From positions 310,001 through 374,000 of the forward strand of contig NZ_LBHV01000002.1 in assembly GCF_001005825.1 (NCBI RefSeq): a DNA stretch of 64,000 nucleotides, given 5' to 3'. Below the pieces are notes generated by a model. It saw only the letters and a program-made list of their open reading frames with translations, did no database searches and was not told the DNA's origin. The translations under genes were made by a program, and so were the position numbers. Positions 45,172 to 52,804 of this stretch are shown one piece after another. The stretch is from Rhizobium sp. LC145. Lineage in GTDB: Bacteria; Pseudomonadota; Alphaproteobacteria; Rhizobiales; Rhizobiaceae. Numbering within the stretch: the stretch's first letter is position 1; every line of letters starts with the position of its first letter.

Positions 45172-46200
45172 TTAATTGGCATTGGCCCCGATTTCGCTAT
45201 CCCAACGCTCCAGCAGCCTCTTGCGGGTATCGGGATTGCCGTAGGTCGTAAAATCATAGTCGATCAGCTTGATCTCTTCGAATTTGGGGGCTTCCTTGGG
45301 TACATCGGCGCTCTTGTTGGAGGGGAGCTGGAAGGATTTCGCCTCCTTCATGTGCGACTGCACGTCGGCTCGCAGCGCCCAGTCGTACCACTTCTTTGCA
45401 TTTTCAAGATTGCGGGCGCCCTTGACGATCGACATCGAACCGATCTCGTAACCGGTGCCTTCGCAAGGTGCCACGGATTTGACCGGGAAGCCTTCGACCG
45501 TCTGGGCGACGGCGTCATGCATGAAGACGATGCCGATAGCCGTTTCGCCACGCGCTGCGGCCTTCACCGGCGCGGAACCCGATTTCGTATACTGGGAAAT
45601 ATTGGCGTTCAGCTTCTTCAGGTAGTCGAAAGCCTGGTCCTCGCCCATGATCTGCACGAGGGTGGCGAGCGCGGTGTAGGCCGTTCCCGAGGAATTCGGA
45701 TTGGCCATCTGGATCTCGCCCTTGTAGGAGGGGTCGAGCAGATCGGCCCAGCATTTCGGTTCATTGAGGTTCTTGGACTTGAAGAGCTCGGTATTGTAGC
45801 CCCAGCCGAGCGCGCCGGCATAAACGCCGACCGTCCGATAGCCCGAGCTTTCGGCCTGCTTCTTCGCCCAGTCCTGAAGCTCGTCGAGGAGGGGTGACCT
45901 GTATTCCTGCGTCAGGCCCTCGGAAGCGGCCTGCAGATGCGGATCACCCGTTCCGGCCCACCAGATATCGGTTTTGGGATTACGTGCCTCGGCGCGGACT
46001 TTCGCATAGGTCTCACCAGAGGACAGGCGCACCATGTTGACCTGGATTCCGGTTTCCTTCTGGAACATGCCCTGCATCAGCTCGCAGATTACCACGTCGG
46101 CGGAGCAGATAAGGTTAAGCTCTTCGGCGGCTCGAGTTGCCGCTGCATTCGACGTCAGGCCAGCCGCCAACGCGGCTCCTGCCAACATAGCCAGGCGCAT
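45172..46200 (-). CDS. AfuA-like hexose-phosphate/Fe(III)-family binding protein
   Basis: 342-aa periplasmic protein with a signal peptide (about 1-24) ending in AATRAAE. The mature chain starts LNLICSADVVICELMQGMFQKETGIQVNMVRLSSGETYAKVRAEARNPKTDIWWAGTGDPH. The IGIVFMHDAVAQ segment has the Met-His-Asp found in hexose-phosphate-binding AfuA, and no Fe(III)-binding tyrosine pair is evident. So a sugar phosphate or related phosphate ester is the more likely ligand than iron. First gene of the minus-strand super-operon, whose start is divergent from LacI. Confidence 0.84.
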   Translation of the reverse strand: MRLAMLAGAALAAGLTSNAAATRAAEELNLICSADVVICELMQGMFQKETGIQVNMVRLSSGETYAKVRAEARNPKTDIWWAGTGDPHLQAASEGLTQEYRSPLLDELQDWAKKQAESSGYRTVGVYAGALGWGYNTELFKSKNLNEPKCWADLLDPSYKGEIQMANPNSSGTAYTALATLVQIMGEDQAFDYLKKLNANISQYTKSGSAPVKAAARGETAIGIVFMHDAVAQTVEGFPVKSVAPCEGTGYEIGSMSIVKGARNLENAKKWYDWALRADVQSHMKEAKSFQLPSNKSADVPKEAPKFEEIKLIDYDFTTYGNPDTRKRLLERWDSEIGANAN

Positions 46201-46393
46201 GATGATCCTCCCAGATTTGGCGACGCCTCCACATCACCCGCTTTTTGCAAGCGTGTGCAATGGTTCCATGCGAGTGAGGAGGTTGTCAATAATAAATTTC
46301 TGAAGAATTTCGGAAATGAAGCGGCGGACTGTCATCAATTTATTGCACTCGCTTGCAAAAAGATGCATGAACCGGATCGGGAGGGAGCCCACC
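46201..46393. promoter_or_regulatory. Divergent promoter with two matching LacI operators
   Basis: Operator 1 at 46245-46260 is TTGCAAGCGTGTGCAA. Operator 2 at 46343-46358, read on the minus strand, is TTGCAAGCGAGTGCAA: 15 of 16 bases match. The centres are 98 bases apart, suitable for a repression loop. A minus-strand -35 box TTGACA lies at 46289-46284, but its -10 is poor. Operator 1 governs the afu-ugp operon and operator 2 lacI itself. Confidence 0.75.
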
Positions 46394-47395
46394 ATGAGCC
46401 GCAAGGTCTTCGTCAGCGCCAAGGAGGTCGCCGATCGGGCGGGTGTTTCCCGGTCAGCAGTTTCGCGTACTTTCACGCCTGGCGCCAGTGTCTCGGAGGA
46501 GACTCGGCGACGCGTGGTCGAAGCGGCCGAGGCGCTCGGCTACCATGTCAATCATCTCGCCCGCGGGCTCATGCGAAACGAGAGCGGCATTGTCTGCCTC
46601 ATCGTCTCCGAACTCGACACCCCCTATCGGGCGCGCCTTCTCAAAGCCCTGACGCAGCAATTGCAGAGTGTCGCTAAGATTGCCATGGTAATCAATACCG
46701 ACCGGTCCGATGACAGCGTCGATCTGGCACTCAGGCAGGCGATCCGATACCGCGCGGATGCTTCCATCATTCTTTCGGGCATGCCGGACAAGTCGATCAC
46801 CGATCTGTGCCTGAAGAACGGACAGCGGCTGGTGCTGATCAATCGCGACGAAGACCGCGAGGGGCCGCTGCTCATCAACCTGAACGACCGGGAAGCGGCC
46901 CGCCGCGCCTTCATTGCCTTGCAGCGGGCGGGTTGCCAGACTTTCGCATTCGCCAACTCCGCCGCGATGACGCCCAGTCTGATGGCGCGGGAGGAAGGTT
47001 TTCGCGAGGCCGGGCGGGCGCATGGCATCGAGGTGGTGGTGGAACGCTACGGCCCGACCTCTTACCGGAGCGGCGCAATCGTGGCGCAGCGCCTGCTGAC
47101 GCGCGAGAAGCGGCCGGATGCGATCTTTTGCGCCAGCGATCTTCTGGCCTGCGGGCTGATGGATGCCGCCAGGCATCAATTCAATCTCGCTGTTCCTTCG
47201 GAACTTTGCGTGATCGGTTTCGACGACATAGAGCAGGCCTCGTGGTCATCCTACAATCTCACGACGTTCGCGCAGCCGGTGGAGCGCATCGCCGCCGAGG
47301 CGGTGGCCTGGCTCGCGCAGCCCTCCCAGACGGAGGCGAATTCGCACAAGCTCGAAGCGGAACTGATCTGGCGCGGATCGGTGCGAGGCGGTTAG
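46394..47395 (+). CDS. LacI family repressor of the afu-phosphatase-ugp operon
   Basis: 333-aa LacI-type regulator. The HTH is at about residues 8-55 (VSAKEVADRAGVSRSAVSRTFTPGASVSEETRRRVVEAAEALGYHVN), followed by a periplasmic-binding-protein-like effector domain with GFDDIEQASWSSYNLTTFAQP, the usual LacI C-terminal segment. The start is the ATG behind GGGAG; the open frame upstream covers operator 2. It most likely represses the divergent operon and itself, with a sugar phosphate or organic phosphate as inducer (inferred). Confidence 0.9.
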   Translation: MSRKVFVSAKEVADRAGVSRSAVSRTFTPGASVSEETRRRVVEAAEALGYHVNHLARGLMRNESGIVCLIVSELDTPYRARLLKALTQQLQSVAKIAMVINTDRSDDSVDLALRQAIRYRADASIILSGMPDKSITDLCLKNGQRLVLINRDEDREGPLLINLNDREAARRAFIALQRAGCQTFAFANSAAMTPSLMAREEGFREAGRAHGIEVVVERYGPTSYRSGAIVAQRLLTREKRPDAIFCASDLLACGLMDAARHQFNLAVPSELCVIGFDDIEQASWSSYNLTTFAQPVERIAAEAVAWLAQPSQTEANSHKLEAELIWRGSVRGG

Positions 47396-47458
47396 CAACT
47401 TCGCCTGCGAAGGGACATTCACATATGGATCATACAGCGGATACTTGTCCGCCATGGG

Positions 47459-48580
47459 CTACTCAGTCTTCTTGATAGCCGGCAGGTTCAGGGCATAGCG
47501 CGTGTGCCTGCGTTCGCCGGTCCGCGTTAACGCACCCTTTTGAACCAAGTCATGAAGATCGCGGGTCGCTGTCGCCCGGGAGGTACGCGTGATGGAAATG
47601 TAATTCTCAGCGCTCAAGCCGCCCTTGAACCCTGTGGGGCCTTCACGGAAGATGCGGGCGACAACCTTTTCCTGTCGCTCGTTGAATTGGCCGCGGAATC
47701 GGTCATGGAACTTTGCCTTCTCGATATAAAAGGCAATTCGCTTGATGGTCGTTTGCTGCGCCTTCAGGATGGTCTCGGCAAAGTAGACCAGCCAATCGGT
47801 GATATCGAGCGTCCGCTGGTGCCGTTCGAGTTGATCGTAGTAGGCTTTTCGATCCCGCTCTATCGTATAGGCAAGCGCGATCAAGCTGGGTTGTCCGATA
47901 TTCTGCGCAAGGGATTTTTCGGCAAGGGCGCGGCCAATTCTGCCATTCCCGTCCTCAAATGGGTGGATGCTTTCGAAATATAGATGGCCTATGCCGGCGC
48001 GTGTCAGTGGCGGCAGGGGGAGCGCCCCACCCGGTGATGATTTATTGAACCACTCGACATAGGCCGTCATTTCTTCAGGCACTTGTCTTGATGGTGGAGC
48101 TTCAAAATGGATGATAGGCTTGTCGTGGCGGCCGGAGACAATCTGCATGGCATCATCATGAGCCCGGTATCCGCCGATAGTTCCGATATGGCGGTTTCCT
48201 GCCATCAGCATGTTGTGCCAGTGAAACAGGGTTTGGTGATTGAGCGGAATGGCCCAGGTGTCATAGACGCCAACCATCATTTCAGCGATCCCGCGTTCCT
48301 GCGGTCGCACCGGTCGACTATCGGCGTCAAGGCCAAACTGCCTTCGCAAGGAAGATTGGACGCTCAATCGATCGAGCATCTCGCCTTCGATTTGCGACGT
48401 TTTTACCGCCTCTTCGCTCAAAAGTTCGATGCGTAGCAGATCGCGTTCATCATCGCTGACATGCCGAACAGCACCGATCACTTCCCCTGAGACTAGGAGG
48501 AACCGGTTCTCAAAGTGTTCCAAAGCGGCCGCGTCATAGCTGAATCGCGGCCAGGCTTCCTGTGTCCAATTCCATGTCAT
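47459..48580 (-). CDS. Fic family AMP-transferase with N-terminal self-inhibition motif
   Basis: 373-aa Fic protein. The catalytic motif HPFEDGNGRIGR is complete (His206 to Arg217), so AMPylation is expected. An inhibitory helix motif [S/T]xxxE[G/N] is present as TSQIEG (Thr61 to Gly66), which identifies a class II Fic whose Glu65 blocks ATP positioning. The N-terminus fits DUF4172-type Fic proteins. The last 75 residues (VVARIFREGPTGFKGGLSAENYISITRTSRATATRDLHDLVQKG) form a winged-helix-like domain. No antitoxin gene is adjacent. It sits alone between unrelated operons. Confidence 0.9.
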   Translation of the reverse strand: MTWNWTQEAWPRFSYDAAALEHFENRFLLVSGEVIGAVRHVSDDERDLLRIELLSEEAVKTSQIEGEMLDRLSVQSSLRRQFGLDADSRPVRPQERGIAEMMVGVYDTWAIPLNHQTLFHWHNMLMAGNRHIGTIGGYRAHDDAMQIVSGRHDKPIIHFEAPPSRQVPEEMTAYVEWFNKSSPGGALPLPPLTRAGIGHLYFESIHPFEDGNGRIGRALAEKSLAQNIGQPSLIALAYTIERDRKAYYDQLERHQRTLDITDWLVYFAETILKAQQTTIKRIAFYIEKAKFHDRFRGQFNERQEKVVARIFREGPTGFKGGLSAENYISITRTSRATATRDLHDLVQKGALTRTGERRHTRYALNLPAIKKTE

Positions 48581-48598
48581 GAGCTATAGGTCGCGTTT

Positions 48599-48636
48599 CT
48601 ATAACTCAATATACGGGCAATCGTGAGTTATAGCAA
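48599..48636 (-). promoter_or_regulatory. Fic promoter embedded in an inverted repeat
   Basis: Minus-strand promoter TTGCTA (48636-48631), a 17-base spacer, TATATT (48613-48608). A perfect 10-bp inverted repeat, CTATAACTCA / TGAGTTATAG (48599-48608 / 48624-48633), has one arm on the -35 box and the other at the -10 box. A dimeric repressor here would shut the promoter, and the Fic C-terminal winged helix is a candidate. Confidence 0.65.
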
Positions 48637-48747
48637 CATATCCTATCGCTCAGAGAGACTGGAGCTTCTCGGCAAGCTCCGCCTCCTCATGTCCAACATA
48701 AGCAAGCGCTTAGGGCGCCCATTCCGCCCCAAGCCTCACTCAATCCA

Positions 48748-48783
48748 GATACCGCGGGGGAACTGGGTACTCCCCGCGGTATC
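48748..48783 (-). terminator. Hairpin after the pectin-module binding-protein gene
   Basis: Perfect 12-bp stem GATACCGCGGGG / CCCCGCGGTATC with a 12-base loop, 12 bases after the stop codon at 48796 on the minus strand. It separates this transcript from the fic gene. There is no T-run. Confidence 0.6.
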
Positions 48784-48795
48784 CTTCTCGGGAGG

Positions 48796-50073
48796 TTACT
48801 TGGTGGCAAGCGCTTCGTTGATCTTGGCGACATCCGCTTCGAGGTTCTTGTAGGTCTCCTCGAGGCTGAGCTCGCCGACGATCAGCTGGCTCATGCGCTG
48901 CACGATCTGCTGGTAAACGGCAGTGCCGCCCTTCATGCGTTCGAATTCCCGCGCGGCCTGAGGCACGTTCTTTCTGTTGTCGAGAAATACGGCCATGGAA
49001 GCCTTGGCGTCCTCGTTGGAGATTTTGTATTGCGGGTCGCTGATATCCGCGCCCGTGAGGATGACATAGGTCTCGGCGATCTCACGCTGGACTTTTTCCG
49101 AGCCGAGGAACTCGATAAACTGGGCGACCGCTTCGGGGTGTTCCGTGCGCTTGAAGCCGACGATCGCAGTGGCGCCGGGCATCGCATAGCAGCCCGCGTC
49201 GGCGCAGGGAGCATTGATGGCCGTCCATTCGAAGGCATCTCCGATTTTCTTCTGGAACGGGTTCACCATCCAGTTGCCGGCAAGATAGGTCACGACATTG
49301 CCGTTGACGAATTCGTCGCCCATATTCTTGTATTGCGAGCCGCCGGCCGCTCCCCACATCTCCTTGGGGAAACTGCCGTCCTGCGTCCAGGCGTAGAGGT
49401 CTGCGATGTACTTGCGGGCCGCTTCATCGGGAAAATTGAACTTTCCGTCCTTGACGTAAGTGGAGCCGTAGGAATAGGCGCCGCCCGAAAAGCGATGACC
49501 TGAGCGGTCCATCGTGAAGGGTATCTGCACGCCGGTTGCCTTGGCGACGCGCGCGGAAGCTTCGACGATCTCCTTCAGCGTAGCGTTCGGTCTCGGCAAC
49601 GGTTCGCCCGCCTGCTCGAACAACGTCTTGTTGATGAAAGGCAGGTTGAGCGTCTGTGAGGCGACGTAGCCGTTGATCGACTGTGGATCGTTCACGCCCG
49701 GCAGGCGAAGCTGATCGAGGCTGGCGCCGTGCAGCTCGGTATAGGCCTCCGGATCCTTCATGTAGCGGCGCATATCGAGGTAGTATGGCGCGAGCTGCCA
49801 ATCGGTGATCTTGGCGAGATCGGGGCCCTTGCCTGCGGCCAACTGAACCGGCAACTGCTTTGCCACGGCGTCATAGCCCGAGGACACGAAGTTGACCTTG
49901 ATGTCCGGATGCGAGGCCTCGAATTCCTTACTCAGGGCGGCCATGTGCTCGACATAGCTCTGGTCGTCATCCGTGAAGAGAAAGGTGATGGTCTTGGTTT
50001 GCGCCAATGCGGCGTTTGAAAGGGAAATCGCTGCGAAAACGAACGCACTGATCCCCGTAAGAAGTTTCTGCAT
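48796..50073 (-). CDS. Oligosaccharide ABC transporter substrate-binding protein
   Basis: 425-aa SBP_bac_1 protein. The signal peptide (MQKLLTGISAFVFAAISLSNAALA) is followed by KTITFLFTDDDQSYVEHMAALSKEFEASHPDIKVNFV. Other family segments are GKGPDLAKITDW, LPFINKTLFEQAGEPLPRPN and FVNGNVVTYLAGNWMVNPFQ. The ATG at 50073 is chosen because GGGAGG lies six bases ahead of it; an ATG two codons earlier is too close. It is divergent from the GH105/GH28 operon, which encodes the matching permeases and ATPase, and probably binds a pectin-derived oligosaccharide. Confidence 0.9.
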   Translation of the reverse strand: MQKLLTGISAFVFAAISLSNAALAQTKTITFLFTDDDQSYVEHMAALSKEFEASHPDIKVNFVSSGYDAVAKQLPVQLAAGKGPDLAKITDWQLAPYYLDMRRYMKDPEAYTELHGASLDQLRLPGVNDPQSINGYVASQTLNLPFINKTLFEQAGEPLPRPNATLKEIVEASARVAKATGVQIPFTMDRSGHRFSGGAYSYGSTYVKDGKFNFPDEAARKYIADLYAWTQDGSFPKEMWGAAGGSQYKNMGDEFVNGNVVTYLAGNWMVNPFQKKIGDAFEWTAINAPCADAGCYAMPGATAIVGFKRTEHPEAVAQFIEFLGSEKVQREIAETYVILTGADISDPQYKISNEDAKASMAVFLDNRKNVPQAAREFERMKGGTAVYQQIVQRMSQLIVGELSLEETYKNLEADVAKINEALATK

Positions 50074-50269
50074 TTTCATCCTCCCAATGAAAATATTTTC
50101 ATAAATCGAGATCGCCTCCATCGGCGCCATTCTCGATTTATCTCTTTTTGATACTTGACAACGTAAACGTCAAGCTGTTTCGTCTCTAAAAACGAGGAGC
50201 AGTCTTCATGTGAAAATTGTTCCTGAATTGTAGTGAAAATATTTTCATAGATCGACGGGAGGCGATCCA
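50074..50269. promoter_or_regulatory. Divergent promoter region of the pectin module with paired palindromes
   Basis: Two copies of the 14-bp perfect palindrome TGAAAATATTTTCA, at 50088-50101 and 50234-50247, each followed by ATAAATCGA or ATAGATCGA. Each lies just upstream of one of the two divergent genes, 146 bases apart. Also present are an 11-bp inverted repeat (ATAAATCGAGA / TCTCGATTTAT, 50101-50111 / 50131-50141) and a 6-bp one (CTTGAC / GTCAAG, 50154-50174). These are candidate sites for the LacI regulator at the end of the module. Confidence 0.7.
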
Positions 50270-52789
50270 ATGCAGCAAGCGGCTTGCGCCGACAGCGATC
50301 CGGCAGATCCGACCTCTACCGTCCGCCCTGGCGAGACGATCACGGCCTGGGTGGTTTCCGATCTCACCGAGGAATATTTCCCGGGCGTGCCCGCGTTGGC
50401 GGAGGATCGCGTGAATTATCGCTTCATCAACGGTTTCGTGGATGTCGGCGATCTGCCGTGCCGCAAGGCATTCTGGGCAAAGATGGTGGGGCGTGACATC
50501 TCCCCCCGAACGGATTGGCAGTCTTCCTTCCTTAATCTTCCCGGCTCAAATCGGCGCGTCGAGTTCACGAGCTTCTGGCATGTGCCCACGCATGTCAGCC
50601 GCTGGCTACGGGGAACGTTCCGCAGCGAGCGGGAACGCGAGCTTCTTCTGCGGCTGAAAACCTGCGGCGGGATGCGCATCTGGGTAAATGGCTTGGAACA
50701 AGCGCGATTCGAACCTTTCCTGCGGAATGTCGAAAGCGAAACGGATATTCGTTTGAGGCTGAAGGCTGGCGACAACGAGATCCTCGTATTGACTGAGGAT
50801 CTCGCGGAACGCGATACGATCTGGTTCTTCGAGTTGGAACTGGCGGACCCGGAGCCTCTGACGGTTGTCCTGCCGGTTGCCCTGGACCGGGAAGAGGTGA
50901 GGCAGCTGGAACTGTTGGTGCGGGGCATCCGTCCGGCCCTCGATGTTTTCGTGAACCAGCCGCTGGAAATCGTCTTCGACAGTCCGCCTGGCTCCGACCT
51001 GCCCGTCCACGTCGAGGTCTATAGTCACGGCCATGACCGGGCTATCCTCGCCAGTGCCGATCTGAAACTCCATGCGACCGAAACACGACTGAGGGCAGAC
51101 GATATCGCGGGGATTCCTGACGGATATCACGGCATCAGGCTCAAGCTCGGTTCCGGTGCCGGAACCGTTACGCGCAACATAGACGCGGCTTTTCTGAGCG
51201 AACTCACGCCTTCCGCCCCGGCATTGCTTTTCGAGCGGAAACGGGAAGCTCTGGCTTTCAGCGCCCGCTTCGGCGCCGAGCGCATCGGGCGCGTCCTGGC
51301 CATGGCTGCGCGCGGTGAAATCGATCATGAGGTCATGGAGCGCATCGTCGACGCGACCTTGCGGTCCATCGACAAGCGCGAGGATTGTTCCGATTTCGTC
51401 ATGGTGCCGCTTCTTTGGCTCCTTGGAGACTATGGGCATTTGCTGCCGCCCGTCATCGTGGAGCGGATCCGTGCCTCCATTCTCGGCTACCGCTATTGGG
51501 TGGACGAACCCGGCAACGATGTCATGTGGTTCTGGAGCGAAAACCATGCCCTGTGCTTCCACACAAGCCAACTGATCGCAGGCAGGCTCCTGCCCGAGGA
51601 ATCGTTTTCGGCTTCCGGCAGGAAAGGGCGCGAACAGGCTGAACTCGCGACGCAGCGGCTGCATCGCTGGTTCGACAGCGTCGAAGCGCATGGTCTGGCA
51701 GAATGGAATTCCGCTGCCTACTATCCGATTGATTTCATAGGTCTCTTTGCTCTGGAGCGGTGGGCTGAACCGGCGATCGCGGCAAGAGCCAGGCACCAAC
51801 TCGACTGCATTTTCCGGATGGTCGCGCTGCATACGCTGGCGGGAGTGCCGGCGGGGTCGCAAGGGCGCGCCTATGACAAGGAATTGCGAGCAGGCCCTCT
51901 GACGGAGCTTGCTCCTTTCGCAAGGGTGGCCTTCGGCGACGGGTGGCTGAACGGTGGGGTGGCTTCGCTGCCGATGTTCTGCGCCGGCACCTATGAGCCG
52001 CCCTCCGACCTTATTGAATTGGCCCAATTGACGCCGGGACGGGCAATCGAGGCGCGCTATACGCAAGGCCTCGAAGAGGCCCGGCTCGTGCTGTTCAAGA
52101 CCGAGGCCTCGCAACTTGCCACGGTGGTCGATCACAAGACGGGCGGGAAGGGGCACCAGCAACACGTGCTCGACATTCGCCTGGCTGGCCATCCGATGGC
52201 AAGACTCTGGATCAACCATCCCGGCGAGGATGACCCTTGGGGCACGCAGCGCCCCTCCTATTGGGCCGGTAACGGCATTCTGCCGCGCGTCATGCAATAT
52301 CGCGACGTGGCCTTGCTCATTGCCGATACGAAAGATGCCCGCAACGCCTGGACCCATGCCTATATCGGCCGTGACGGTCTCGATGAAGTCATCCTTGAAG
52401 GCGGCTGGCTCGTGACCTGGTCCGGGCGTGGCTTTGCAGCCCTCCACGCGACGAACGGGCTCGAGCTCGTCGCTCAAGGCGCAACGGCCGGGCGGGAGAT
52501 ACGCTCGCACGGAACGCTGACCGGCTGGGCGGCTATCGTCGGCGCCGGAGACGACGCTGCCTTCCAGCGCTTCATCGAGCGGATCCGGGCAACGCGCGTC
52601 ACTTTCGAACCCGAAAGCCGAATGCTTTCCCTCACTCCGCCCGGACGGGCAACGCTGAAACTTGCCTATTCCGGGGTCTTCACCGTGGGCGATGAACCCA
52701 AGCCTTTCCTTCATGACCGGCCGGTGCCGAGCCTGACCTATGACAGCCTGGAGGCAGATGGCTCAACCGACCATCCCTTCTATGCGTAA
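50270..52789 (+). CDS. Unrecognised 839-aa protein, probable alpha/alpha-toroid carbohydrate enzyme
   Basis: I cannot assign this to a named family. There is no signal peptide, so it is cytoplasmic. Residues about 95-195 look like a galactose-binding-type beta-sandwich (GGMRIWVNG, then IRLRLKAGDNEILVLTEDL). Residues about 330-560 are helical and resemble six-hairpin glycosidase or lyase toroids; conserved-looking motifs are WFWSENHALCFHTSQLIAG (Glu424, His426) and GLAEWNSAAYYPIDFIGL (Glu478, Asn480, Tyr484, Tyr485). Residues about 580-839 are beta-rich. It begins the operon with GH105, GH28 and ABC genes, so a role on a pectin or rhamnogalacturonan fragment is inferred. The start follows CGGGAGG. 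Confidence 0.75.
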   Translation: MQQAACADSDPADPTSTVRPGETITAWVVSDLTEEYFPGVPALAEDRVNYRFINGFVDVGDLPCRKAFWAKMVGRDISPRTDWQSSFLNLPGSNRRVEFTSFWHVPTHVSRWLRGTFRSERERELLLRLKTCGGMRIWVNGLEQARFEPFLRNVESETDIRLRLKAGDNEILVLTEDLAERDTIWFFELELADPEPLTVVLPVALDREEVRQLELLVRGIRPALDVFVNQPLEIVFDSPPGSDLPVHVEVYSHGHDRAILASADLKLHATETRLRADDIAGIPDGYHGIRLKLGSGAGTVTRNIDAAFLSELTPSAPALLFERKREALAFSARFGAERIGRVLAMAARGEIDHEVMERIVDATLRSIDKREDCSDFVMVPLLWLLGDYGHLLPPVIVERIRASILGYRYWVDEPGNDVMWFWSENHALCFHTSQLIAGRLLPEESFSASGRKGREQAELATQRLHRWFDSVEAHGLAEWNSAAYYPIDFIGLFALERWAEPAIAARARHQLDCIFRMVALHTLAGVPAGSQGRAYDKELRAGPLTELAPFARVAFGDGWLNGGVASLPMFCAGTYEPPSDLIELAQLTPGRAIEARYTQGLEEARLVLFKTEASQLATVVDHKTGGKGHQQHVLDIRLAGHPMARLWINHPGEDDPWGTQRPSYWAGNGILPRVMQYRDVALLIADTKDARNAWTHAYIGRDGLDEVILEGGWLVTWSGRGFAALHATNGLELVAQGATAGREIRSHGTLTGWAAIVGAGDDAAFQRFIERIRATRVTFEPESRMLSLTPPGRATLKLAYSGVFTVGDEPKPFLHDRPVPSLTYDSLEADGSTDHPFYA

Positions 52790-52804
52790 AGGACAATCAA
52801 ACCG

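Noticed and set aside
45172-46200. Fe(III)-binding protein
   Set aside because: The family includes iron-binding proteins, but the paired tyrosines expected for iron are not evident. The MHD segment and the phosphatase/ugp neighbours favour a phosphate-ester ligand.
46329-46346. PHO box in the afu-ugp promoter
   Set aside because: One CTGTCAT half-site is present at about 46329, but no second half-site follows at the required spacing. The LacI operators explain the region better.
48623-48853. Possible 76-aa gene between fic and the binding-protein gene
   Set aside because: It runs over the hairpin at 48748-48783 and into the 3' end of the binding-protein gene. No ribosome site or family is seen.
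50606-52714. Open frame of 702 codons antisense to the 839-aa gene
   Set aside because: High GC gives long antisense frames. The plus-strand frame has a ribosome site, operon spacing and protein-like motifs, whereas the antisense product is rich in Arg, Gly and Pro without domains.
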